A DNA stretch of 64,000 nt. Source: Aldehydirespirator sp965221605. Its GTDB lineage: Bacteria; Actinomycetota; Acidimicrobiia; Acidimicrobiales; Aldehydirespiratoraceae. Below, piece by piece: positions 17,189 through 25,385 of the stretch. Position 1 is the stretch's first letter. Every line of letters begins with the position of its first letter. Where the stretch lies: assembly GCA_965221605.1 (NCBI GenBank), contig CBDCSK010000009.1:248001-312000 (forward strand), in the 5' to 3' direction. The position numbers and the translations under genes were made by a program. A model generated the notes under the pieces. The model had not been told where the DNA came from. It was given only the letters and a program-made list of their open reading frames with translations, and did no database searches.

Positions 17189-18909
17189 CCGAAGCGACCA
17201 TCGCCTCTCATGAACAGCCCGGCCTTTTTGCCGATCCCGAAGGCGAACAGGCGATTCCGGCGCGTCACATGGCGGAATCGTCGTCCGCTAGGCCGGATGC
17301 GGCGGCTAGCGATGTTGGTAGCGAGCGAACGACGCGGACGCGGGGATCGATGCTCTGGGCAGCCTACGGTGACGCTCTCGGCTTCGTCAGCGAACTTGTG
17401 GACCAGAAGGGACTCGAACGGCGGACGCAGGGCGCTCCCTTGGACCACCTTATGGAGTGGAAGAGACGGATCGGCGGCAGGCGCGGTGTCGAGGTGTCGC
17501 TTCCCGCAGGGTGCTGGTCCGACGACACTCAGCTGCGCATGGCCGTCAGCCGTTCAATCGGTGACCACGGCTTCGACGTCGAGACGTTCGGCCGCGTCGA
17601 ACTGCCTGTCTGGCTCTCGTACGCGCTCGGCGGCGGCCGAGCCTCCAAAGCGGCCGCCAAGAACCTCGGGAAGCCCTCCACTCTGTGGTACGCCAACACT
17701 TTCACAGGCTGGACGAACGCCGGTGGCAATGGCGCAGCTATGCGCATCCACCCACACGTCTGGGCATCACGCGACCTCGACGGGGACTACATGCTCGACG
17801 TGATCGCGGACACCGTCTGCACCCACGGACATCCCCGCGCAATCGTCGGTGCCTGCTTCCATGCGGCAACCCTCGCCCACTGCGTCAAGACCGGCGCAGT
17901 TCCGGACTCTGACACATGCGCGGGCATCGCAGACCGCGTCGGCGACGCAATCCAGTTGATCGAGAAGCACTCGACTCTGGGGCCAGTGTGGAGCGGCCTG
18001 TGGGAGCGAGAGACCGGCGAACGGTTCAAGGACGTGTGGCAGGTGACCGTCGATGAACTTCATCACGCCATCAAGAACGCAGCAGACGGCGCTGAGGCCA
18101 CCGACAGCAGCGCCGCCGCCTACCAGGGGATCGTCGATCGCCTAGGCCTCCGGGACCGAGCGCAGCAGGGCAGCGGGATACTCACAACCGTTGCCGCCGT
18201 TGCGTTGGCATCCGCAGCCTCCGGAGCCCACGAAGGCGTGGTCGCGGCGGCCAATGCCATCGGCACCGACACCGACACGATCGCCTGCATGACCGGGGCC
18301 TTGATCGGTGCCTGCGACCGCGCCACAGACCCGCCCGAGGATCCCCTTGACAGCGCCTACCTAAGGGCAGAAGCCGACCGCCTCCTAGCCGTGGCCACAG
18401 GCGAGCAGGCCCAGGGCCACCTGTACCCCGACATACTCACATGGTCCGCGCCCCAGACCCAGGCGGACGCTTTGGTCCGCGACAACGGCAACCTGGTGGT
18501 AGAAGGCCTCGGCGAGGTGACCCGGCTAGCCGCCGAGCCGATGTACACCCCGCGCGAGGACTTCGCTTGGGAGTGGGTGAGCACCAGTTTCGGCCAGACA
18601 CTACTGATCAAGCGCCGGCCAGAGATCAAGCCGAGAGCCTCCCACAATGACCCGGCCCCGCCAACTGCTCCCGCGAGTAGGCCCCGCTCCCACCGAGCAC
18701 CCGAACATCGAGCCCGCGAGGATGCAACCCGAGAGGCTCACCATCCAGAATTCGGCCGTCGAACGATCGATCGATCGGTCCTCGACGCGAGGAAGAAGAT
18801 CTCCGATGACGCGGCCTTGGGATCAATCGTGCGAGATGTCGCCCGTGCGGGATCACTCGGCGACCTTCTCAACTTCGTGAGGATCATCCGCGACGACCTT
18901 CGCCGCTGA
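17185..18909 (+). CDS. ADP-ribosylglycohydrolase (ARH/DraG family), likely DarT antitoxin
   Basis: 574 residues. After a disordered N-terminus of about 50 residues comes an ARH fold: WAAYGDALGF near residue 56, SDDTQL (metal-binding Asp-Asp-Thr) near 114, GGNGAAMRI near 177, and the late metal motif GTDTDTIACMTGALIGA near 362. DraG-type enzymes remove ADP-ribose from proteins or nucleic acids using two Mg ions. A further 70-residue domain (about 410-480), a charged linker and a helical tail follow, not part of standard ARH enzymes. It is coupled to darT by ATGA overlap, so reversal of DarT-made ADP-ribosylation is the likely role, by analogy with DarG. Confidence 0.82.
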   Translation: MTEATIASHEQPGLFADPEGEQAIPARHMAESSSARPDAAASDVGSERTTRTRGSMLWAAYGDALGFVSELVDQKGLERRTQGAPLDHLMEWKRRIGGRRGVEVSLPAGCWSDDTQLRMAVSRSIGDHGFDVETFGRVELPVWLSYALGGGRASKAAAKNLGKPSTLWYANTFTGWTNAGGNGAAMRIHPHVWASRDLDGDYMLDVIADTVCTHGHPRAIVGACFHAATLAHCVKTGAVPDSDTCAGIADRVGDAIQLIEKHSTLGPVWSGLWERETGERFKDVWQVTVDELHHAIKNAADGAEATDSSAAAYQGIVDRLGLRDRAQQGSGILTTVAAVALASAASGAHEGVVAAANAIGTDTDTIACMTGALIGACDRATDPPEDPLDSAYLRAEADRLLAVATGEQAQGHLYPDILTWSAPQTQADALVRDNGNLVVEGLGEVTRLAAEPMYTPREDFAWEWVSTSFGQTLLIKRRPEIKPRASHNDPAPPTAPASRPRSHRAPEHRAREDATREAHHPEFGRRTIDRSVLDARKKISDDAALGSIVRDVARAGSLGDLLNFVRIIRDDLRR

Positions 18910-19183
18910 GGCATCACGGGGGACGCAGATCGAGCCGGACGTACCGACGGCGAAGACGGTGACGGCGCGCCCGGCTCGGCGACCCGTCGGCGCGAGCGCC
19001 GCGGGCTGTATCGACACCGATGATCCGATGATTGCAGGTCTATTCATGACCTAACTTGAAAAGCTATCGACCACCCGGTAGAGTGCTGATGACATCGCGG
19101 GGCGGGCCCCGGCCCGCGGCATCGGCGCAGCCCTCGCGGCGGCCCCTCCCAAGCAACCCACCCGCGACCGGAAGGGAGCCGCG

Positions 19184-19624
19184 ATGGCCGCAACCCGACA
19201 ACAGCGCGCCGCGCTGTACACGAAACTGGCAGAGAACATGGGCCACGACGACGCCGACACCCTCATGGAGCAGCTCCCGCCCGACGGCTGGGAGAACATG
19301 GCCACCAAAGACGACCTCGCCGGCCTCGAACAGCGCCTTACCACTGCGTTCACCACCGCCCTCGGCGAGATGAACAACAAACTCGTCGAAGGCCTCGCCG
19401 AGACCAACAACAGAATCACCGAAGGCCTCGCCGCACTCGACATCAGGCTCACCGAGGGCCTCGCCGCACTCGACATCAAGCTCACCAAGGGCCTCGCCGA
19501 GGCGTCCACGGAGCGTGCTCAGATGATCAGGAGCCAGGCCCGCCAACTCTTGGTGATCGTCTCGACCATCTCCGCGGCCACCATCTCCATCTGGATCACG
19601 CTGTTCGTCACCCTCAGCGGGTAG
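19184..19624 (+). CDS. Coiled-coil protein with 11-residue repeats and C-terminal membrane helix
   Basis: 146 residues. Residues about 62-107 contain four degenerate 11-residue units of the form NNRITEGLAAL / DIRLTEGLAAL / DIKLTKGLAEA, a periodicity typical of right-handed coiled coils. Residues about 118-144 are a hydrophobic C-terminal helix with no positive tail. The N-terminal 40 residues (AALYTKLAENMGHDDADTLMEQLPPDGWE) look like a small helical domain, as in DUF1640-like proteins. Membrane anchoring with an oligomeric stalk is the visible plan; function unknown. It follows the DarT operon by 274 bases. Confidence 0.65.
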   Translation: MAATRQQRAALYTKLAENMGHDDADTLMEQLPPDGWENMATKDDLAGLEQRLTTAFTTALGEMNNKLVEGLAETNNRITEGLAALDIRLTEGLAALDIKLTKGLAEASTERAQMIRSQARQLLVIVSTISAATISIWITLFVTLSG

Positions 19625-19801
19625 TCCACAGCCGCGCCGGCGCCGGCCGACATGGATTCCATTGTCGCCAACCCGCCCAGTCCGGGCCCGCAAACAGACG
19701 ACGCAGGTCGTCTGGCACGGTTCCGCAAGAGCAACCGAGGCCGCAACCCGACCTACAACAAGACCAGAAGCGGCGGCTGGAGATCCTGAAGTCCGAGCCG
19801 C

Positions 19802-20020
19802 TCAGGCGCGCGCTGTGCTGCGGGCTATCGCGTCAGCTATAGGCCCGAGACGGGATGGGCCGGAGAACGCACCGTAGTCCAGCAGCATCTGAGTGTCCTC
19901 GGCGTCCATGGCCGCGATGGCCCGGAAGACCCGCGGAATCGCAGAGGCACGGGACTTCGATACTGGCTCGTCGATGTCGTAGGCCTGGCAGAAATGGGCG
20001 ATGTCGCCGAAGGTCGGCAA
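19802..20020 (-). CDS. Small hypothetical protein, possibly a gene fragment
   Basis: A 72-residue frame (LPTFGDIAHFCQAYDIDEPV, ending IADAIARSTARA) with a TTG start. The composition is protein-like, including a helical AIPRVFRAIAAMDAEDTQML core. The frame stays open upstream only to a stop at 20087, where it meets the opposite-strand ATPase remnant. It may be the C-terminal end of a lost larger gene. No family recognised. Confidence 0.4.
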   Translation of the reverse strand: MPTFGDIAHFCQAYDIDEPVSKSRASAIPRVFRAIAAMDAEDTQMLLDYGAFSGPSRLGPIADAIARSTARA

Positions 20021-20067
20021 GACGCTGTCCGGACCCGCTGGCGCCGAGCGACTAGGGCGATTCTGGG

Positions 20068-20622
20068 ATGGAACTGGAACCTCCAGTCATCGAGGTCGAT
20101 CAACGCTCGGACGGCCTCGACGCGATCGTCGCGGCGACCCCGGAGGGACGCTTCCCCATGGCGAGGGCGTCGTCCATGCTGTCCGAACTGGCGCCGTTGC
20201 TCCTCGTCCTCAAGTCCAGCGAGTTCGTCGACCACATCACGATCGATGAGCCCGAGGCGCACCTTCATCCTGGGATGCAGGTGCGGGTGGCGTCATTCCT
20301 GGCCGAGTTGGTGAACAGCGGCATGGGGCTGGTGCTGACCACTTACTCGGACTTCTTCGTCTCGCAGTTCAACAACATGATGAGGCGCCATGAGCTCTCC
20401 GCGTCGTCCAGCTCGGAAAGCCGCAGCGATGGGCCGACCCTGACCCGCTCGAAGGTCTGCTCGCTGACGTTCTCCCGCGAGAACGGCTGGTGCGTGGCGC
20501 GTGAGTCTGTGCCGGATCGCCTTGACGGCATCGACGAGTCCATGTTCACCGATGTGATGCGCGAGCAGTTCGGCGAGACAGCCAGGCTCGTCAACGAGTT
20601 GATCGGCTCGGCTGCAGAATGA
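20068..20622 (+). pseudogene. C-terminal remnant of an AAA/SMC-like ATPase
   Basis: The product has a Walker B/D-loop segment, HITIDEPEAHLHPGMQ, and VLTTYSDFFVSQFNNM, both typical of OLD-like AAA ATPases of the AAA_21 type, but the Walker A half and signature region are absent. A normal member is 350-600 residues; only 184 remain. It is therefore a decayed fragment of an ATPase common in defence loci. It begins abruptly near 20068, where an opposite-strand frame also ends, suggesting a deletion junction. Confidence 0.6.
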
Positions 20623-20870
20623 GCGCCTGTGCCTCGTTCGTCGGAACCTGCGCATTGCTCTGACGGCGACTGCGGAGTCTGTCGTCTTGAGGCGCGGCTG
20701 ATCGACGGCGGGGCGCAAGCCGTTCCTTCGAGCCACCGAGTCGACCTAGCGCCAGTGGCATAGGCGGCCTAAACGGGCCAGATGTTCACGCGCGCCTGCG
20801 GTCCGTGCTGGTCCAAGCCAAGGACAGCCAATCTGCCTCCCACAAGCGGTCGGCGCAATGACGCTGGCCG

Positions 20871-22088
20871 ATGTACTCTACGAGCGTGACCCAAGGCACG
20901 TTGACGGAGGCGACCCACAGGGTGACTGGGACCTCCGAGCGCGACGTGCAGGATCTGCTGGTCTGTCTGCAACGCGCCCTCTCCGACGGCGCCCCCTTGG
21001 GTCTTGACCTCCGCTCACTCGACGATGGACGGGCATCGGCGCGCCGCGTCGGCCCATGGTGGGCATCCAGCGTCACCAACCTGCTTGCTGGGCACTTCTC
21101 CGATCTGCCTTTGAGGGTTGCTCTGCCCGCCGCGCGGGGCGTTCACCTTCAACTGCTGCGGGGCGGCCTCTACCACGCGCTGGCTCAACGGCCGGGACAT
21201 CTCGAATGCGCGGCAAGCAATGGCTTCGCCGAGAACGCCTTGAAATGCAGTGCCGGCAACTGGACTCCCAAGACGGGGCCCGTGCTGTTCGGGGAGGCCT
21301 CGGGAACGCCTGTCAGCGAGCGGTCCTACCTGTACGCGAACACGCACGCGAGGGCTGAGTCCGGCTACTTCCGCCGTTACGAAGGCTCTGCAGCGTTCCC
21401 ATTCTTGGGCGAGATCATCCCGAAGCCTGGCGCGGGCGCCGGACGCGAGGCGCACCGGATGTTCCTCCTGTGGGCGTGCAGGGCGCTTATGGAGGTGCTC
21501 GACAACTTCTCCACCCATGCCTTCAACCGCCTAGACACCGGCTTCGACGCGGACTGGCTCGGGCCGATGGTGGTCAACCGGGCGAGATCGTGTCTGCTTG
21601 TCGGCGTCACCACCGGAGGCACCGACAGCTACGACCGGCTCCACTTCATCGCGCTCGACAACGGGTTCGGCATTCCTAGAACGATGCGTTGGAAGCACCC
21701 GACGTCGCTGAAGTCGGCAGAATCAGCCGACATCGTGGAACGCGTGCTGCGAGAACGGTTGACCGACCGCAATATCGACGGGCACGCTGGAGGAGGCTTG
21801 TGGTGTCTTTCTGTTCTTGCCGAATTTGCCGGCGGAACAATCTGGGTCACCTCTGAAGACGACCTCAGCGACGGTCAGAGCGCGACGCGCGTTCAGGTCG
21901 ACGTACCAGCCATCGGCTCTGACGATCAATCACTGCAGGTAGAGAGACGAATCGCTCAACTGCCATGGCGCGGGACGACGGTTCATGTGAAGATCCGCAT
22001 TCCCCGTCTAGAAGATGTACATGAGCACCAACTGAACGAGTTCCGAAGCAGGCTCTACAGAAGTAGTTCGGTTCCTCAGCCCGTCTAA
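20871..22088 (+). CDS. GHKL-type ATP-binding protein with N-terminal domain, partner of PRTase-like protein
   Basis: 405 residues. The C-terminal half has a Bergerat ATP fold: N box ALMEVLDNFSTHA near residue 208, G1 box ALDNGFGIP near 262, and G2 box HAGGGLWCLSVLAEFAGG near 303. The N-terminal 200 residues include a segment near 30-110 that resembles STAS-like alpha/beta domains, plus an aromatic region (ANTHARAESGYFRRYEGS). No histidine-kinase dimerisation segment is seen, so ATP-driven conformational change is more likely than phosphotransfer. Only 14 bases separate it from the 812-residue gene. GTG at 20886 is an alternative start. Confidence 0.65.
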   Translation: MYSTSVTQGTLTEATHRVTGTSERDVQDLLVCLQRALSDGAPLGLDLRSLDDGRASARRVGPWWASSVTNLLAGHFSDLPLRVALPAARGVHLQLLRGGLYHALAQRPGHLECAASNGFAENALKCSAGNWTPKTGPVLFGEASGTPVSERSYLYANTHARAESGYFRRYEGSAAFPFLGEIIPKPGAGAGREAHRMFLLWACRALMEVLDNFSTHAFNRLDTGFDADWLGPMVVNRARSCLLVGVTTGGTDSYDRLHFIALDNGFGIPRTMRWKHPTSLKSAESADIVERVLRERLTDRNIDGHAGGGLWCLSVLAEFAGGTIWVTSEDDLSDGQSATRVQVDVPAIGSDDQSLQVERRIAQLPWRGTTVHVKIRIPRLEDVHEHQLNEFRSRLYRSSSVPQPV

Positions 22089-22102
22089 CCGCTGGAGACT
22101 CG

Positions 22103-24541
22103 ATGACGGGCGGTTCGAGCACCTGCAGCTACGTGCGCGTGGAGCCCTACCGAGCCACTCCACGCACCGAGACCGTCGATGTGGCCGGCGGCCTCCTCTT
22201 CGTTGATGTCGCCGGGGAGCATGTAGGCGGATGGGAGGGCGAGGTCGCCGGTCAACTCCGCTTTGTGGAGGAATCCGTGCTTAGCGGGCTCACCCATGTG
22301 CTGATCCGGTCCCCGGCCCCGATCGACGACAGTCTCCGGGACAGGATCAGCATCATAAGCGACCTTGTCGAAAGCCGATCGGGCCACGCTCCTCCCATCG
22401 GGGTGGTTCACTTCGTGCTCGGCGAGCAATCGACGCCAGTGCGCTGGTCGGTGCCGGTGAGCGACGAACCAAGCCTGCTGGCAACAGCCCGCGCGGTGGA
22501 GCTGGCGGCGCTCATAAGTGCGGGAAGCGCTCACTGGAAGCCGAGGACGTTCCACTACGAAGCTCCGTCTGGAGAGCACCGCAGCGACTTCATCCGAGTG
22601 GGTGACGCGATCCGGTCGCCGCGCGACGCGGCAGTACTCGCAACCTGGCTGTATCCGTACATTGGCACCGGGACCGCCGTCCTTCTGGACACCAGCACCC
22701 TGCTCCCGGTCGTGATGGCGCTCCAAGCCGCCGCGGCAGAGGCCGGCATGACGGTCGGCCCGGTCGCCATTCGAGACGCTTACCCGCACTCGCGGCTTCA
22801 GGACGAGGAGCTCGTAGAACTGACGGTCGGCGCCAACGGCGCTTTGGCGTTGCTGTCGGTCTCCTCCACGGGGCAAACCGCGGATTCGTTGTCGCAATGC
22901 CTCGATGCGCGCATCGGGCGGGGCGGCAGCGGAGCCGGCTGGAGGCTCGAGACGCTCGTCCACCGGACCCAGCCACAGGCCGCTCGTTGGCACGATGATG
23001 CCGATGCACGCAGCGAACCGTGGCTGCACATACCCGGCGGGGAGTCCTTCGCAGCCGGCGACGATTGTGAACTGTGCCGCAGCGCCGACCGTGCGCCCTA
23101 TGTGCGAATCGATCCGGCGAGCTTCGCGAACACCTCGCTTCCGGAGCCACCGGTCGTGGTGATGCCTGATCCACCGGCCAGCGCTCGCAGGATCGCCAAC
23201 CTGCTGCAAATGTACGACGACACCGACGGCATCGGCATTGACTGCGATCCGGCGGAGCGCACCAGGATGCGGCGCAGGGCTAGGCGCTGGGGGGTCTGCT
23301 TCTACCCCCACCGCCTGATCTCGCACCAGCGCCTGGTCGAGGCACTCGATGATCAGCGGGCACTGGAGCGAGGCGACCACAACGACGGCCGGATCGACAT
23401 GGACGAGCTGGCCGGCTTCGACGCGATCGCCGCGCTGGATGAGGACATCGACCACGACGGGTTCGATGAGTTCGTCAACTGGGCCAAGACAAGACTCAAC
23501 GACGGCAGCACGAAGGCCGCGAACATCCCGGTAGTTCGATTCGCGTCAAGCCCGGATGACGACGATCGTGAATCTGTCGCGGAGCAACTCGAGGACGCTT
23601 CGCACATTCTCGTGATGGCCGTGGGAACAGTCACAGGTGGAACCGTCCAGGAGATCCTGATCCGCATTCACCGTGCGCTGAGCGATCGCCCCTCAGGAAG
23701 CTACGTCGTGTCCGGCCTGGTGCTGCACGCTCGACCGTCTTCGTATGAAGAATGGCGGTCTGTTCGCAGCTCCTTCAGCAACCGACTAGCGGCGATGTGG
23801 ATGACCTACCTGCCGTCACGAGATCATCCCTTGGCTGAGGAGCAGCGCCTGTTCAGGCAGACGCTCGACGACGACCTGTTGTCATCGGAGGCATCGGCGT
23901 ATGCACAGGCGCGTCGCCAATGGGTGCTCAACAGCACACAGAGTGACTGGCCCGCCCGTCGCGAGATCTGGAACCCGGAGTCCGGGGCGTCGAACCCTGC
24001 GGCCGTGTTGATGTGCGGAAGGCCGGATCGCGACTCTGAGCACCTGCCCCGTCTGCTGCCGAACTCGCTCTTTGGTCACCGCATGTCGATGGTCGGCACG
24101 CTCGTGGGCGTAGGAGCGGCGCTGCATCGTCGGCGCCTCGAAGAAGGCGCTCAGGGCGGTCCGCCGGGACTTCGGTTCGATCTGTCTAGAATACCGGTCG
24201 TCTACTTTGAGGTGCCGATCATCTGCGCGGTGCTGCGATGGATCAGACCCTTCGAAGCGTGCTGGGAACGACCGGGCCGAACGGTGGACGACGTGCTGTC
24301 GGAAATCTGGCACAGAGCAGCATTCGAGGAGCCCGGCAGTCAGGCGACGCTCCTTGCAGAGTTGGCGCTCGCCGCAGCCGCCGGAAAGATACCGCTCCAC
24401 GCCAAGAACACGATCGCACAGTTCTTCGCCGACATTGAGAGCGACACGGAGACCGACACGGCTCCTCTTGAGACAGCGAAACAACTGCTCGAGGCAGCTT
24501 GGGGCACGCTGCCCAACGGGGAACAGCTTGGACTCCGGTAG
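22103..24541 (+). CDS. Large protein with two phosphoribosyltransferase-like domains and a Cys knuckle
   Basis: 812 residues, no signal peptide or membrane helix. Two PRPP-loop-like motifs are visible: ALLSVSSTGQTADSL near residue 250-265 and HILVMAVGTVTGGTVQEIL near 500-518, each after a hydrophobic strand as in type I phosphoribosyltransferases, but with the acidic pair replaced. Between them lies DDCELCRSADRAPYVRID near 320, a CxxC knuckle. The C-terminal 200 residues are helical. The acidic PRPP ligands are missing, so nucleotide binding rather than catalysis may be the role. It is paired with the GHKL ATPase upstream. The domain call is motif-based and not family-confirmed. Confidence 0.6.
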   Translation: MTGGSSTCSYVRVEPYRATPRTETVDVAGGLLFVDVAGEHVGGWEGEVAGQLRFVEESVLSGLTHVLIRSPAPIDDSLRDRISIISDLVESRSGHAPPIGVVHFVLGEQSTPVRWSVPVSDEPSLLATARAVELAALISAGSAHWKPRTFHYEAPSGEHRSDFIRVGDAIRSPRDAAVLATWLYPYIGTGTAVLLDTSTLLPVVMALQAAAAEAGMTVGPVAIRDAYPHSRLQDEELVELTVGANGALALLSVSSTGQTADSLSQCLDARIGRGGSGAGWRLETLVHRTQPQAARWHDDADARSEPWLHIPGGESFAAGDDCELCRSADRAPYVRIDPASFANTSLPEPPVVVMPDPPASARRIANLLQMYDDTDGIGIDCDPAERTRMRRRARRWGVCFYPHRLISHQRLVEALDDQRALERGDHNDGRIDMDELAGFDAIAALDEDIDHDGFDEFVNWAKTRLNDGSTKAANIPVVRFASSPDDDDRESVAEQLEDASHILVMAVGTVTGGTVQEILIRIHRALSDRPSGSYVVSGLVLHARPSSYEEWRSVRSSFSNRLAAMWMTYLPSRDHPLAEEQRLFRQTLDDDLLSSEASAYAQARRQWVLNSTQSDWPARREIWNPESGASNPAAVLMCGRPDRDSEHLPRLLPNSLFGHRMSMVGTLVGVGAALHRRRLEEGAQGGPPGLRFDLSRIPVVYFEVPIICAVLRWIRPFEACWERPGRTVDDVLSEIWHRAAFEEPGSQATLLAELALAAAAGKIPLHAKNTIAQFFADIESDTETDTAPLETAKQLLEAAWGTLPNGEQLGLR

Positions 24542-24784
24542 CCCGAGCGGCCACCAAGGGCACGGCCGTCGGATCGCGCCTGGTTATGGTGGAGCGGTCC
24601 CGCGGCTACGGGTCCCGGCTGCTACAAGCACACTCCGAAGGAGCCGCCATACCAGGATCGCAAACCGCGGGACCGCCCGTTTCAGCCGTCCAGCAGAGAC
24701 TCCTTGACCTTCCTCAACCAGACGGCCTACGAAGGCTCGGGTGTTTGATATGCCGCAAGGGATCAGCGGCCCCGAACCAGCGCT

Positions 24785-25219
24785 CTAGGGTTGAATGCCT
24801 GGGTCGCTCACTACGCACGTTGCTGAACCGGCCGAGGATTGGTTGGTAAGCGTGAGCGTCCCGCGGGCCAAGCGGCAAGCTCCGGCGGTCACTTCCTGGG
24901 GGGCTGCCTTTTGGGCGAGACCTGTCTCTTGCCAGGTGCAAGTGCCGCTAGTTGGCACACCCCCCTTGCTTCCCATCGTGTGGCTCTCGCATTCGAGCTT
25001 GGTGTCAATCTTGGTGCCGGTTACGTCTGCGGTCTCGAGTTCGTTGGTCACGTCACTGGCACGGTTGAACAGCACCGCGGCTACCGCGCCCGCTATGGCG
25101 AGCATCACGACGATGATGATGACGGTCTGAAGGGCTACGCCCCGGTCGTCGCCGTGGGCTTCGCGGAGTCTGGCGAGGAGGCCTGACGGTGGGTTGTGGT
25201 GGGTGGGTTGGTGGTTCAC
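24785..25219 (-). CDS. Pilin-like/membrane-anchored secreted protein
   Basis: 144 residues from GTG at 25219. A polar, His-rich lead ending LREAHGDDRG is followed by a 24-residue hydrophobic helix (VALQTVIIIVVMLAIAGAVA), the arrangement of type IV-pilin-like or archaellin-like N-termini. The exposed part of about 90 residues has four cysteines (ECESHTMG, TCTWQET, ACRLARG, TCVVSDPG), compatible with two disulfides outside the cell. It lies divergently next to the integrase gene. No partner assembly genes occur nearby. Confidence 0.55.
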   Translation of the reverse strand: MNHQPTHHNPPSGLLARLREAHGDDRGVALQTVIIIVVMLAIAGAVAAVLFNRASDVTNELETADVTGTKIDTKLECESHTMGSKGGVPTSGTCTWQETGLAQKAAPQEVTAGACRLARGTLTLTNQSSAGSATCVVSDPGIQP

Positions 25220-25360
25220 TTGGCCCCCAACTCGTACGCCACAAACCCCACCCCTCCAAAAAATAATTAAAAGATAATGACACTTACAGTAGTTCACCCA
25301 ATTCTCACCAAGGCAGCCCCATCCAAGGCCGCATCTCATGCGTGAAGACACAAGTCGGTA

Positions 25361-25380
25361 GGGATAACGAGAGGGATAAC
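25361..25380. repeat. Direct repeat upstream of integrase
   Basis: GGGATAAC occurs at 25361-25368 and 25373-25380, twelve bases apart (about one helical turn), with a related TGGTAAC at 25387-25393 overlapping the GTG start of the integrase. The spacing suits arm-type recombinase or regulator binding sites; no attachment core was identified. Confidence 0.3.
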
Positions 25381-25385
25381 CGCCA

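Noticed and set aside
24542..24784. Possible tRNA or att site near the integrase
   Set aside because: No cloverleaf, T-arm consensus or repeated core could be found by eye.
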